From Phyto melanocephala (taxonomy: Eukaryota > Arthropoda > Insecta > Diptera > Rhinophoridae): a DNA stretch of 64,000 nucleotides. Positions 21,861 to 33,839 of this stretch are shown here, piece by piece. A model generated the notes under the pieces. It saw only the letters and a program-made list of their open reading frames with translations. It did no database searches and was not told the origin of the DNA. Both the position numbers and the translations under genes were made by a program. Each line of letters opens with the position of its first letter. The stretch's first letter is position 1. The DNA is taken from positions 69,621,043 to 69,685,042 of the forward strand of contig OW799234.1 in NCBI GenBank assembly GCA_941918925.1, in the 5' to 3' direction.

Positions 21861-22844
21861 TAAATATATAAAAGTGAAACTCTGTCTGTGTGTTAGCTAT
21901 AGACTCCGAAACTGTAAAACCGATCGGACTCAAACTTTGGCAAATTGTTGTACACATTCCAGGGAGTGTTTATGGGTGGAAAGAAGTGGGCGGAGCCACG
22001 CCCATAAAAAATTAGTTAGCATTTTTAGCTACTTGCACTTGACCGATTTTTCTGAAACTTTGCACACATATTGAGCTGTCATGACTTTATAATTTCGTGG
22101 TAAGAAAAGTGGGCGGGGCCACGCCCATAAAAAATGTTTTGATTTTGAGGTACTTGCACTGGACTGATTTTTCTGAAACTGTGCACACATAGTGAGCTGT
22201 TATGACTTTACAATTTCGTGAGTAGAAAAGTGGGCAGTCCCACGCCCATAAAAAAAGTTATTATTTTCAGCTACTTAAACTTCATCGATTTCTCTGGAAC
22301 TTTGCACACACATATTGAGCTCTCATGATTATACAATTTCGTGATTAGAGAAGTGGGCAGCGCCACGCCCATAAGAAATAAGTTATCATTTTTAGCTACT
22401 TGCACTAGATCGATTTTTCTGAAACTTTGCACACACATATTGAGCTATCATGACTATATAATTTTGTGACTAGAAAAGTGGGCAGGACCACGCCAAAAAA
22501 AATGTTATAATTTTGAGGTACTTGCTCTGTACCGAATTTTGTGAAACTTTCCACACATATTGAGTTGTCATGACTATACAATTCCTTGATTAGAAAAGTG
22601 GGCAGTGTCACGCCCATAAAAAAAATTATCATTTTCAGCTACTTGAACTTCACCGACTATTCTGAAACTTTGCACACATATTGAGCTGTCATGACTATAC
22701 AATTTTTTGATTAAAAAAAAATGGGCAGTGCCACGCATATTAAAAAAACTTATAATTTTTAGCTTTTTGCACTTGATATTCAATATAAATTTAGAATGCA
22801 TTTATTCATTAAGGGGCGTAGCAACGCGCGCCGGGCTTTTCTAG
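21861..22844 (+). mobile_element. Helitron-like unit 2, seven ~122-bp repeats
   Basis: Begins directly after the CTAG of unit 1 with TAAATATATAAAAGTGAAAC, TCTGTCTGTGTGTTAGCTAT and AGACTCCGAAACTG, which resembles insect Helitron 5' ends although the initial TC is not present. Seven repeats follow (CACG at 21997, 22120, 22241, 22364, 22489, 22609, 22732; periods 120-125). The unit ends with the same hairpin and CTAG at 22841-22844. Non-coding: no Rep/helicase, so non-autonomous. Open frames at 21853-22074, 22405-22632 and 22574-22801 are shadows of the repeat. Confidence 0.75.
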
Positions 22845-23104
22845 TATAATTATGAAAAAAATTAAAGCTGGATTACGTGGTAAACATAATGTTGTCTCAC
22901 CTAAACTTAAATGGTTATTTGTTATTTAAAATGACTGTAATTTAAATATTTTTTTTGTTGCCGACAGATCATATTATTTTAGTCATAATAATTATTTTTT
23001 TAAAGGGCATCTATATGGAAGTTTTCATAAAAAGTAAACATTAAATGATCAAATTCAAGCATACACTAGATTGTTGTGGCCAAATAAATATTGAAACAAA
23101 ATAA
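22845..23104. other. AT-rich spacer
   Basis: No supported feature. Confidence 0.4.
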
Positions 23105-24132
23105 TAACAAATAAGTGCACTGTATTAGGCTATGCTGAATATTATATACCCTTCACACAATTATTTGTGTAGAAGTACTAGTGGGTTTTGCTTATATCTC
23201 AGTAATTTATATGGCAATTTTTTTACTTTTCAACAACATAACTGACAATTATATGGTGCAATTTTGACCGAAACGTATTTAAACTGCCTGATTTTCATCT
23301 GAGTTGAGTTATTAAACATTAGTTTAAAGCTTTCCTAGTATCCAAAATCTTTAAAATTTATTAGATTTGACTTTATATACTTGTAGAAAGCTATTGTAAA
23401 TAAAAAAAATAAGATTATATGCCTGGATGTGAATCAGGTGTTAAAATCAGATAAGAACTCAGATAGTGTAAAAACAAATTTAGGAGATCGATAATTGACA
23501 TATTTTTTTAAATAAAATTTTGTTAGCCGATATTTTTGTCGGTATTGGCCTTTGGCATTAAAAAATTTTCCAAATGTTAACAAATATTATTTGGATAAAG
23601 AAGAAGAGGCAATCTTGTTCTTTTGCTTATAGCTCATAATCTACCAAAATAACTGATTTTCAATAGAAGTATCTTCAAAAGAATATCTGATAAACTCACA
23701 CGTTCATTTCTGAACGGCGGTTATTACCCATCTCTGGGCGATAGTGGAAACTGAATTACTAGAAATTTTGGGAGCTAAGGGTCGCTGCAGTAATCAGAGT
23801 TTATTATTAATAATAATAATTGTTTCTTTTGTTTTGTTTTGTTTTATTTTTTATGGTAAAAAAATTTGGCATTTATCGTGGTTTTAATGGATAAACTTGA
23901 GCACCCCAACCTCTAAAAGAAAACAGATACCATATACTTAAGAGTCTTATGTATTCGTGAGTGCTTCAAAAAGTTGATTTCAACATACACACGGACACAC
24001 GGACTTAGCTTTACCAATTTGTCTGTCTAAACGGGTTCAGAATGCATACACTTTAAAAGGTTTCGAATGAATATTTTAAAATTTACAAACGAATTGGCAA
24101 GCTTATATACACGCTTGTGTGAAGGGTATAAT
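23105..24132 (-). repeat. family A repeat, diverged reverse copy
   Basis: Plus-strand start AAGTGCACTGTATTAGGCTA, TGCTGAATATTATATACCCT; plus-strand end CACGCTTGTGTGAAGGGTAT. Terminal hairpin and core are clearly degraded, so this is an old copy. Confidence 0.6.
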
Positions 24133-24184
24133 AACAAATACTTGTTTTTAATAATAAAACATTGATATTTTAATATGACCGTCG

Positions 24185-25586
24185 CACAGTGAGACAACGC
24201 CGGCATTAAATACAAGGAGTAATTGCAGAGTTCTGAAATTTTGCACAGGTTACTTTTGAGACAATTCCAGTTAAAAAAAAAAATTAAGAAAATTCGCCCA
24301 CTTTTACGCCCACCTCCCATACAATCGAAATTTGTAAAATGCCGTATTGTCCGTAATACTTAAGGGATAACTTTAAATTTTGGTATACTTGAATGTTATA
24401 TTGTTACAAACATTATCGGAATAAAGTTTTGGACTTTGGCCCACTTTTACCCCCACCCCCCATACAACCTCAACATAAAAAGTGCCATATTTTCTAAAAT
24501 ATTTTAGGTACAATCTTCAAATTTGATATTATTATTATTTATATAATTTAAAATGTTTCATGCAAAAATTACAATAACACGCCCACTCTTACACCCACTT
24601 CCCATTAAAATGCAATAAAAAAGAACAATTTTTTTCATTCTATCAGTAATTTTGTAATATCATCATGGTATTCTAATTTTTTCAATATCTTTATTGCTAT
24701 CGATCCAAATATCAGAAATTGCACTATAAAAAATTATTGAATTATCCATGACCTTGTAAACTTTTTTTAACACTTTATATAAACTTGTATAAACTTGCAC
24801 TCTCAAATATGTAGATTGTGAATTAAACATATACATAATTGCAATTACCGTTTGTTGATCAATAATATTTAAAACAACAACAATGTAATATTTTTTTACA
24901 GTTTGTTTTTAAAAAGTTTGTGAGCACAATATAAAATATCAAACAAACAATTAAAAAAAAAATTAAAAATTTGTAAACATGCTATTGCATGCTAACATAA
25001 GTATGTACATACATATGTATGTACGTATAGCGACAAAATGTGCACGTTGCGTATTTTTTGTAGTTTTTTGTATGTTTAAAGTACTTTTGCAAACTTTTGC
25101 TATATGTCCTCTACTTTAAATGAAAGCTGAGACTTCAATCTTTCATTTGATATATGTAAGTCTGCACCTAGGGCGAGGGGCTGCTCTATATTTCCTAGTC
25201 CATTGAAAATGCAAAATGTTAAATTTTTACACCACAATTCTGTTGTAAAGAAATTTTTTTTGTGTTTCTTTTTTTAAATTTATTTTTTTATCTACTCATT
25301 CTACAACAACTAAATTAATTAAAAAAATACTTTAAGGTTATATTTATTATGTATTTTTTTATTGATAAGCTTTTGAATATTACATATTGAACCAACATAT
25401 TTCAAGCGCGTTAGCATACCTCAACTTTGACTTGCTCTAGACCAAAAAGTAATGAAGTTATGAATCTAAAATTTCAGGGAATTGTTACTCATATATCTGT
25501 TAATATACTGTGAAAATTTCATCCAAATTAGACGACACGCCAAAAACTATTTTTTGCCGCTGTTACTTTAGAGCTGTCTCACTGTG
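24185..25586. mobile_element. Transib-like non-autonomous element
   Basis: Left end CACAGTGAGACAACGCC and reversed right end CACAGTGAGACAGCTC share the first 12 bases exactly. Both are flanked by CGTCG (24180-24184 and 25587-25591). A CACAGTG-type terminus plus a 5-bp CGNCG target duplication is the signature of Transib, the transposon group from which the RAG recombinase signals derive. No transposase frame is present in the 1402 bp. Three repeats of a CGCCCACTTTTACGCCCACC block occur at 24295, 24438 and 24580 (periods 143 and 142). Confidence 0.8.
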
Positions 25587-25591
25587 CGTCG

Positions 25592-27411
25592 TGATCATGT
25601 TGTAACCATGGTTTTTCTTAATTGGTTTTCTTAGAATTATAAATAATTTGAAGAGGAATTGTGACATTTAAGTCCGATCATATAAAAAACCATATTGACT
25701 CTTAGCACGTTAATTAAAAATTTGTTCTGTCTAGTTTTTAAAGGCCCCTTTAAAAAATGTCCCACAATCCAATTACTGCTGTGGCTGTGTGCTATTCTAT
25801 GACCATGTAGGTTCATTTATAGTTTTTCTCCACCACGTACATACGAACATAATTATTATTACTAACGAAAAAATTTTATATAAACAAACAAAAGCAGGAT
25901 GGATACAAAAATTGTATATTGGAAATATTGATACAATACAAGGATATACATAGATCCTTTGTTGGACCTCATACACTAATACATGTAATCAGTTTTAGCA
26001 ATTTATATAAGTGTACTCGTAGCATTGCATGTTGGTTGGTAGACGACAATTTTTTCGTTATCAATATTTTATTATAAAGTTCTAAAAAAAACATCCACCC
26101 CACTCCTGGAAGAAATAAACAAACGTAAAGAATGGCTTTGATAGAGATTTTAACATTGATGAACATGTGAGTCTTTAGTATTGCAGAAAGGCAAAATGTA
26201 TCTAGAAAAAAATTCCTGAAATCATAGAAAAAATGTGTAAAAATAAAAACAAAACATTGATACATTTTTTTTACCATTTATATTTAGTAAGTTTTGCATT
26301 CAATAGAAACGGTTTGATCAAAAAATAAATTTTATATAGTTAGAGTAAAATCGGTTGCCAATATTCATAAGCATGTGTGGTTGTGTTGGTGGGTTGTTGC
26401 AGTAATTAATGACTGAGCCACCACATTCGTATAATTTTTTTTTATGATTATTTCTGTTTTCTATCTCTGTGTAACTGTGGGCGTTAGCTCACTCAAAAAA
26501 AAAAAAGTTTCGTCGTTGCCTTAATTTCATGCTGCATCGATGCTTGATTGTGCCTGTGCCGATTTTTTTTCACTTGCACATTCCCCAAAAGTTCTCTCAG
26601 CTCTTCATGGCACATCTGTGCAATTGTCTGTCTATGGTCATAGTTAGTTATCCTTTGCTATTGGTTAGTATGGCATTTTATCGATGTTCAATTTTTTCCA
26701 TTTACCGCTGCTCCATGTACTTTCTGCTCACACATGTATCGCGGCCTTTAGTAATACATACGTATGCATGTACGTTGGTGCCAGTATTGTTTTATATTTT
26801 GCATATTCATCAAGGATAAATAAAGCGCAATGGGTGCACAATCCTTGTGAGTACATATGTACACATATGCATACGTATGTGTGTAAGCTATTTTGCATGG
26901 GACTGCGTGTGTGTTTATGTATGTATTCGGTCAGTTTCTGTTACCCCTTTTTTTGCTACTGATTGCTGATGACTGTAAATGAAGTGTATGTGCACTGTTA
27001 CCAGAATATCGATGCGCTTTAAATATTTTCAATGTATGAATGTTTTTCACCCTCTTTATTTAGAGTTTTTTCTATCGCATTGTGACTATGTGTGTGAACT
27101 GTGTTGTTGTTTTGTTTTTTTAGCCTGTAACAATTAGTGCAACCAACAACAAACTCGCATGTCGTGCACAATTTGTTGTTTATTTGTTTGTGGGAGGTTT
27201 TGTGGAGGCTGGTCAAGTTGATGTTGCAGATATTGTATTTAGCGAATTGTTGTTTGTAATCGGTTGCAGCTTAAACATATTGTGCATGCTTAGTGTAAAT
27301 TATGGAAACTACTTTAGTATTTCCCATTGACTTAGGCTTAAGAAGGCCAAGAGTTCTTTAAATTTTATCACTATACAATAAAGTAAAATATTTGAAGCAT
27401 TGCAACTTACT
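25592..27411. other. unassigned, partly TG-rich DNA
   Basis: From about 26350 to 27280 the plus strand is TG-rich and less repetitive, typical of fly intron or intergenic DNA, with tetranucleotide GTAT/GCATAC runs at 26850-26920. Open frames there (26529-26819, 26684-26962, 27019-27216) show no recognisable family and no convincing splice context. Confidence 0.4.
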
Positions 27412-27720
27412 GGTCGAACTCGGAGGGACATATCGGGGTTGCTGGCGGTATTGACGGGTCACTGGATGTTAGACAAACATGGAAGTAGACTCGGACTTCC
27501 ATCGAACGACCATTGTCGCAGCTGCTTGGATAGGGAGTAGGAGGAATCGGTTTTCCTATTCACTTAAACTTAAAACATCTTCTGTGAGTGTCAAGGTTCA
27601 CATTTGAACCAACGAGTACTACGGATTATTTGCTGGACTTGAGTTTGGGCTTGTATGAGGTCCTTGATATCACATCATTATCAAGGTTAGACTACAAGGA
27701 CGATCATAAAACAAGCTAAT
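27412..27720 (+). pseudogene. I-like LINE relic, C-terminal zinc-knuckle region
   Basis: One frame reads RRDISGLLAVLTGHWMLDKH then GSRLGLPSNDHCRSCLDRE before a stop, and another frame resumes with EVLDITSLSRLDY near 27650. TGH-x-ML-x-KH..RLGL followed by C-x2-C is the hallmark of the post-RNase H region of I-clade LINEs. The H and last C of the knuckle are lost in frameshifted sequence (TGTGAGTGTCAAGG, about 27583-27596). No RNase H is recognisable immediately upstream, so this is a short 3' fragment. Confidence 0.7.
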
Positions 27721-28154
27721 TAAGCAATTTTATATGATTTAGCTTTAATTTTTCGACCACTGACACAAACGTTGTGCTGATTTTTGTCGGGTAAAATTAT
27801 TTAGCCATATAATACCTGCAGTGAATCTCTTGATTGGTTACGTCCAAATAAAAATGTGGTGATTTATCATAACTTCCTAATTTCTACATACTATGCTTGG
27901 TCTAGTGTTACGTAGTTAAAAATGACTTTGTCCATTAACTGTTTTGTTATTTATGTTTCGCTAAACGTTCGAATTAAGCAGGCTGTATTTCTTAAGACAC
28001 ACAAGTGCACACAGAAATAAACTAAATTTGTCGCTTTATATGTATTGAAAATAATCTTTTAATCTTAAAGATGTCATCAGCAATGCCTTACAGTTTTACA
28101 AAAACAAGAAATAAGACGTTTCATATTAAGCGACAAATAGTGATAAAAATTAAC
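27721..28154. other. AT-rich spacer
   Basis: No supported feature. Confidence 0.4.
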
Positions 28155-28156
28155 TA

Positions 28157-28520
28157 CAGTGCAACCTCGCTTAACGCAACTATATAAATTTTGGCCGTTG
28201 CGAAAACTGAGGTTGTTGCGAAAACGAGTCTTAATTTCTTTTTATGGTTTAATATGTCTTTTATGGTTAAATATGACTTCATAAACCACTTGTACAAATT
28301 ATTTTCCATTTTTGGATATTCACAAGCTCTTATTGTAACACGCTTGCCTGGTCCAAATTCAGCATTTGCAACGAATTTTTTTTATTTTGGATATTGTTGA
28401 TTTGTGCACTTTATAAATATCGCAAATTACTTTTATAGATATGCCCCTTTCAAGCTTTTTACGACTAAAACTTTTTTTGCAATTTAAAGTTTTTTAAATT
28501 TTGTAATCACCGGCATTTTT
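28157..28520 (-). mobile_element. pogo/Tigger-like fragment with N-terminal transposase relic
   Basis: Begins CAGTGCAACCTCGCTTAACG after TA (28155-28156); CAGT plus ACCTCG plus TTAACGC is a Tigger-type end, with a nearby partial repeat TTGCGAAAACTGAGGTTGTT. The minus strand starts MPVI at 28516. In shifting frames it then reads GISIKVICDIYKVHKSTISK (first helix-turn-helix) and EYPKMENNLYKWFMK (CENPB-type domain). The catalytic domain and the other end are missing. The plus-strand frame 28191-28400 is a shadow. Confidence 0.75.
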
Positions 28521-29954
28521 TTCAATGTAAATAGAACAACCTTTCACTTAAAGAGATTCTTTCAACTGACTACATATCTACAAAAAACAAGTGCAACACG
28601 CATATTTCAGTATTCTTGGAATAGCAGTTATAACATGGAACAGATAAATGTTGAAACTGGCATATTTTAAAACTGATTCTTCATTTAGGTCCATTCTCAG
28701 CCTTTGAAATATCAATTTAGATCTCGATTATTCATTCGGTAATATTGCAACACTAGCATTGCATGTGTATGCAAACCAACAAAAAAGTAAAATAACCAAC
28801 CGCACATATGCACCCTCTTGTTGACTTTTAAAACTATGGCTCAATATGCAAGGTGCGGTTTAACTGAATGAAATAAAAGCACTTTAACAAACATGATGAT
28901 AACGGCATATAACACAATAACAACAACAACCATATCAAGGAAAACAAAAAGGAACAAATCGAATTTAGACACCCACTACAAGTAAACTCCCGTCAAAGAA
29001 CAGCAGAAAAAAAGTAAGAAAAAAATTTAAATTGCAGGCGGCTCGCATTGGTAAACCAACAACATAAAAAGACATTACGGCAGGAAAAAGCTAAACAAAA
29101 TTAAGAAACAACAAAAAGAACAGCAACTAAACAAATTTGCTCAATATCCAATGAATGCAAGTGAAAAATGGGCAAATGTTTAGATAAATACAATAGAAAT
29201 AAATGAAATAGCAATTACACAGCTAAACAATATTTGAAATTTAAGTTTAAAAATTTTTTTTTCTTCAAAATCGTTATACTGCATTAAAAGTTACATTTAT
29301 TTTTTCAGTTTGTGTGCAATATTTTCAATAATTTAAAATATTGATTTCTTTAACGACTTTTTAATGTTGGTCGATGGTCGTCTACCTTTATTTATTTTTT
29401 ATGGGTTTTTTGTTTCATGTACATATTCTTTGTTTTATTTTAATGGAACAATTTCATATTGTTTGTTTAGAAAAAATGCCCTTTTCACAATTACCACAAA
29501 CCAGACGGATAGTCAGACATAAAGTATAAATTTCTAGCTAACCACTCACTTAACGCCAAATCGAATGGTGACAGTGGTCGGCCAGAGCAGCCTGCCATCA
29601 ATCTCACACCGAAAATTATTTTGGAAAATTGTATTGGAAATTGACATGTATCTATATTTAAATGTTTATAGCAGTGCTTCCCAATCAATTGGCAGACTTT
29701 GCATTAAAGTCAAAGTATTGTTTATAGTTCTAGCCAAGTTAAAAAAAATGTTCTAATGAATGCTTACTTATCATTAACCTGTAAGTAAAATATTTTTTTT
29801 TTTTAGTTTTTATTGAGTTTTTTCAGGTTCTAGGTCACTAAAAACTAATAAATTTAAATAAAATATTTTTTAATTGTTGCAGAAAGTATAAACATTAATT
29901 AAAATCAACTTAACTGGAATAATAGATTAACCTTTAAATTGAAAAACTGTTTTA
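28521..29954. other. unassigned DNA, CA-rich in the middle
   Basis: From 28860 to 29230 the plus strand is rich in AAC/CAA and lacks repeat signatures, like fly non-coding transcribed DNA. The frame pair at 29491-29756 has no recognised motif. Confidence 0.4.
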
Positions 29955-30394
29955 TTCCTATATATACACATGGCACCAACGAAGTGTTCTGCATTCCGTC
30001 TGTAATTTCTACACTAATTATTTCCGATCTCATAAACCATAAATTTTCTGAAGGATTATGAATAAGGGAGTGGTTCGAACAATGTTAGTATGTCCTTCGA
30101 TCCGTGTGTTAGTTAAAGTCTAGTTTTAGCAGCCCTACATGTTGCTCAGATCTGTATGTGGTATAAAACTTTTTGAAATATCCGGAAATGAGTCGTTGTT
30201 GAAATCCAGTACTTATAAGTTTCTGAGATATGAGGAAATAAACATGACTGCCGCTGTTTTTTCCACATTTAAGCCCTAAATAAAAATTGTTTGACATTGT
30301 TGCTACTATTTATAGATATGATATGTCTGTAGACGTTTTGGACAAATTGTTAACTAATCGGTAAAGTTATAGAAAACAATATTTTGTTGAAAAT

Positions 30395-30720
30395 GCTATT
30401 AAAAAAAGTGTGGCTTCGGTTTTGTGGGACCAAGCGCCGTCCTGTTGAAACCTCCTCTTCAACTTTTGTGAAAAAAAATTCGTTCAACATGGCCTGATAA
30501 CGATCGCCATTGACTGCGGCCACTCCTGGCTCATTTTCGAAGAAAAATGGCCCAAATATGCCTCTGGACCAAAATCCGCACCAAACAGTGACTCGTTTTA
30601 AGTGTATGGGCTTTTCAATGTATGCGTGCGGGTTTTCTGTGCCCCAAATGCGACAATTTTGCTTGTTTACATACCCGCCAAGATCAAAATGAGCTTCATC
30701 TGAAAAAATTATATTTCCCA
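30395..30720 (-). pseudogene. mariner-like transposase relic, catalytic core part
   Basis: The minus strand, from about 30708 down, reads IIFSDEAHFDLGGYVNKQNC then RIWGTENPHAYIEKP and RVTVWCGFWSRGIFGPFFFE in one uninterrupted frame. The first catalytic Asp (FSD) is present. Near 30450 a frame change leads to FQQDGAWSHKTEATL, a mutated form of the QQDGATCHTA block with the second Asp still readable. The N-terminal DNA-binding part and the last catalytic block are absent. Plus-strand frames at 30510-30692 and 30622-30807 are shadows. Confidence 0.8.
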
Positions 30721-31134
30721 GCGTCGCTCAGCGGAAGTATAGAACTGATATTCTGTCAAATCAGACCTGAGCTAAGTGTTACCATTCACGGAATAAGCAC
30801 CAGTTGAAAAAAAAACGTTTCATGCCGGACCCTTTATAATATGCCTCTAGAGATATTCGTGAAAAATTTTGGATAAAGCATGCTCTAATCGGGAAACATT
30901 TTTTTTGAAAAATATATATACCAAAAATTTACAAACGAAAATCATTTTTTTTTCAGCTTCTGGACAACCGAGAGAGTCAATGTTGATATCATATTTAAGG
31001 ACTTGAATAGCGCAATAGAAGCACTATAAAAAAATAAAAATTAATGTTGGCCGCTACTACAAAATGGCGGACAATAACTTTATATAGGAGTCAAATCTAG
31101 TATTTTAAAATTTAAAACTTATTGAACGCCCTCA

Positions 31135-31754
31135 TAAATTAAATGTCGAATTGAAATAGCTAGAACATCGTTTCTCAAATTTAAGAAAATATTTGTAAGT
31201 CGTGATATTGACATCAATCTTAAGCTAAGATTTTTGAAATTCTATGTTTGGTCAATTCTATTATACGGTTCAGAAGCTTGGACCTTGAAAATTTTAAGCA
31301 TGAACCGTGTTGAAGCATTTGAAATGTGGTGTTATAGGAGAATACTAAAAATTAGTTGGGCCGATCGAGTCTCAAATCAAGAAGTACTGAATTTACTTAA
31401 TAAAGAACGTGAACTTTTCTCAATAATCAAACGTCGAAAAACAGCTTATCTGGGGCATATAATTATATCAGATTATAATCAGAGGTGAAAAATATGAGCT
31501 GCTGCAACTAATTATTGAAGGAAGAATAGAAGGTAGAAGGGGCCTTGGTAGAAAAAAGTTATCATGGCTAAGAAATATAAGTCATTGGACTGGTTTAAGT
31601 TCCATTGGAGAGCTTATTCACACTGCAAGATGTAATGAAACATTTAGTAATATAGTTAATAGTATTATATAATAAAAAAAAACTAATATTGTAATAATAA
31701 AATTGTATGTAATCGCTTACATCCAGTAATGGATATGCAAATAAAGAAGAATAA
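31135..31754 (+). mobile_element. 5'-truncated RTE-like LINE with 11-bp target duplication
   Basis: GAACGCCCTCA at 31124-31134 is repeated at 31755-31765, directly outside the element, as expected for target-primed integration. The 620-bp insert ends in ATAAAGAAGAATAA, a short A-rich tail repeat. It interrupts the family A sequence that reads CTCAATATTGGTATCAAATG. Only the last part of the reverse-transcriptase protein is included. Confidence 0.85.
31138..31671 (+). pseudogene. LINE reverse transcriptase C-terminal relic
   Basis: The frame from 31138 reads IEIARTSFLKFKKIFVSRDI, then KLRFLKFYVWSILLYGSEAW (the conserved K-R-L..Y.WS.LLYG.E.W block after the RT palm) and RVEAFEMWCYRRILKISWAD. 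It is broken at about 31487 by a one-base shift. The next frame continues EKYELLQLIIEGRIEGRRG, SWLRNISHWTGLSSIGEL and stops naturally at TAA near 31670. This C-terminal layout is typical of RTE-related insect LINEs. It is a single frameshift away from a continuous tail, hence fairly young, but lacks the endonuclease and RT active site. Confidence 0.8.
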
Positions 31755-31965
31755 GAACGCCCTCAATATTGGTATCAAATGAAAGGGTTTGACCAGTTGA
31801 ATACAGTTAACTACGTAATTCAAAATCAAGGATGGCGTTGGAAATAATAAAGAAAAATGGCGTATAACATGAAATATAGGTTAAGCTATTATGTGGGATT
31901 ATACCTACGTACATGGTTGTGAAGGGTATTATCAGATTCGGCACGGCCGAATATAGCACTCTTAC

Positions 31966-33839
31966 TTGTTTTACTTGTTATTGTTTTTTTTATTGCGTTG
32001 AATTTTCGAACTAGCAACTAAGTTGTGTAGTAAGAAAAATACAAAAATAATTTTGATACTCGTATATGTGAGCAAAATTGGGCTTGTTTATTGCGCATGG
32101 ATTATTCAATATCAGCATTTAAGGAAAAGTCATTGTTACTGAAAAGCAATTAACGTTTATATAAAATTCCATGGATTTTCCACAGTTATATCCAAATACA
32201 CTACTTTTAAACAGATATTTCAGCTTGAAATACTAAGGTATTTGGTAATCTTATAGAGATAAACAGAAAATATTTTAGTTTAAGAACCTCTGCTTTATAC
32301 TATTTGAAAGAAAGTACTTGTTTAAAATTTTAAACATTGACTTCCGTTTTACATATTTTCTGTTTTAAAATCGTTGTTATATTTTCGTTTTTATATGTAT
32401 ATTGGTTGTGATAAAAAGTAATTTATGTTTATGAAATTTTACATGAACATTTGTTGAGTTTATTATATCTGGATATATTCTATATATTTGTAGTTATTTT
32501 AGTATTGCTTCTACATTTAGCTTATAGGCCGTTCAACTGATAAGTAATTAGATGTTCAACAATAGTTGGAATATTTTCTGTTGTATATTTAGGAGGCTGA
32601 AACCGAATAGTAGAAAATCAAGCGCTCTCCACACCAATATTATTTATATCTTTCAATACCGACAAATATACAATTTTAGCACTCTTACATATTTTTCCCG
32701 ACCCTTGCTGTCCTTAAATATTTCGCAAAAAAATTGAATTTCATATACAAAAGAAGGCCAGACAGCGAAAAAATATAAATTGAAATATTGTACATCCAAC
32801 TGACTATTTACTACAGCAAGAGCACGTTTAACAAAAGTAGCGGAATTTAATTTTGATAAAGGTAGAAAATTTATTTTGGCCAACGAAAAGTATTGATGAT
32901 ACACAAGAGATTTAAAAGATCGTGGGTATGAAGCGTCCAAAACAAAACAGTGACAGCCTCTAAATATTGAGCTGTGGCTGGTGCAAGCAAACAAAGTTAA
33001 ATGGAAAATATTTTTCTAACCAAAATACAAAATGTAAGTATTTATGTATGACTACGAAAATATTGTTATTCGTACTTAGATACACAAAGACAGAAAACAA
33101 TTGACAGATATGATGGATGTTGGTAAGGGGAAAAGGGTTAATAACAGAGGTATAAATATTGATTTCAAGATAAAAATATAAATCCCACAGTAAAGTAATG
33201 ACAACTTATGGCTTGTTTAGTGTTAGAACACTTCTGTGCTAGTTTCTCATATGTCAGGCATTTGAAATTCTTAAAGAGACTTTAGGTAAAATAATATGTT
33301 AAAAATTAAGGGCTTGTTTAGGATATACAATTAAGAAAATTATTTCCTGCACTGCCATAAGTCGCTTGCTCGCTAGATAACATTTTAGTATTAAAATTGA
33401 GTCGCGCTTAAAAATTAGTTTTTTAAAGCTTAATCGTGCACAAAAAAAAAAAAAATTACGAAAAATATCTTGAACACAACTCTGTGGAATCAGATGCATT
33501 TTTCATATATTTACTATATACATACATAGACAAGTTTAAGGCTTTTGTTTTAATGTAAATGTATGTACTGGAATTACGGTTGCATTGCGGACTTGGCCTT
33601 AAGGGAACACTATGTTGCACCTCGTTCCAATTGACTTTGGCTCAATGTATCTGCATGTTGGTGATCGAAGACATATAACCACGCTAGAATTTTGTCCGGG
33701 CTGCTTCCGATCCAAAAAACATACTGATTATGTCACACCCTATATGAAGCTTGAAAGGACGAATAACTTTCTAATTCCTTACAGGAGTGAGTGAGTAATG
33801 GTAAACCTTTTCGAGAGCTTTGAAACGAGTAACTATTTG
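31966..33839. other. AT-rich DNA, unassigned
   Basis: No RNA gene or family-level protein motif was recognised; frames at 32653-32994 (minus), 33299-33499 (minus) and 33612-33794 (plus) have no supporting features. The part after about 33550 is less AT-rich and may be more of the LINE relic that is readable from 33840. Confidence 0.4.

Larger units (their letters stand above)
29955..31965 (+). repeat. family A repeat, long variant split by two insertions
   Basis: Left end TATATATACACATGGCACCA with CATTCCGTCTGTAATTTCTA; right end GTTGTGAAGGGTATTATCAG, hairpin ATTCGGC-ACG-GCCGAAT and CTCTTACTTGTT. Collinear with 19.1-20.0 kb when the mariner-like relic (30.40-30.72 kb) and the RTE-like LINE (31.135-31.754 kb) are skipped. 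Confidence 0.75.

Noticed and set aside
22405..22801. Two 75-residue frames with internally repeated LYSHD(N/S)SICV-type segments
   Set aside because: The protein repeats simply mirror the ~122-bp DNA tandem repeats of the Helitron-like unit on the opposite strand; frames break between units.
21346..22844. CRISPR-like look of regularly spaced repeats
   Set aside because: Units are contiguous ~122-bp tandem repeats without unique spacers, in a eukaryotic repeat context.
26529..26962. Overlapping 92-96-residue frames with many Tyr/Cys/His residues
   Set aside because: Arise from TG/CA-rich microsatellite-like DNA; the two frames overlap each other and neither resembles a protein family.
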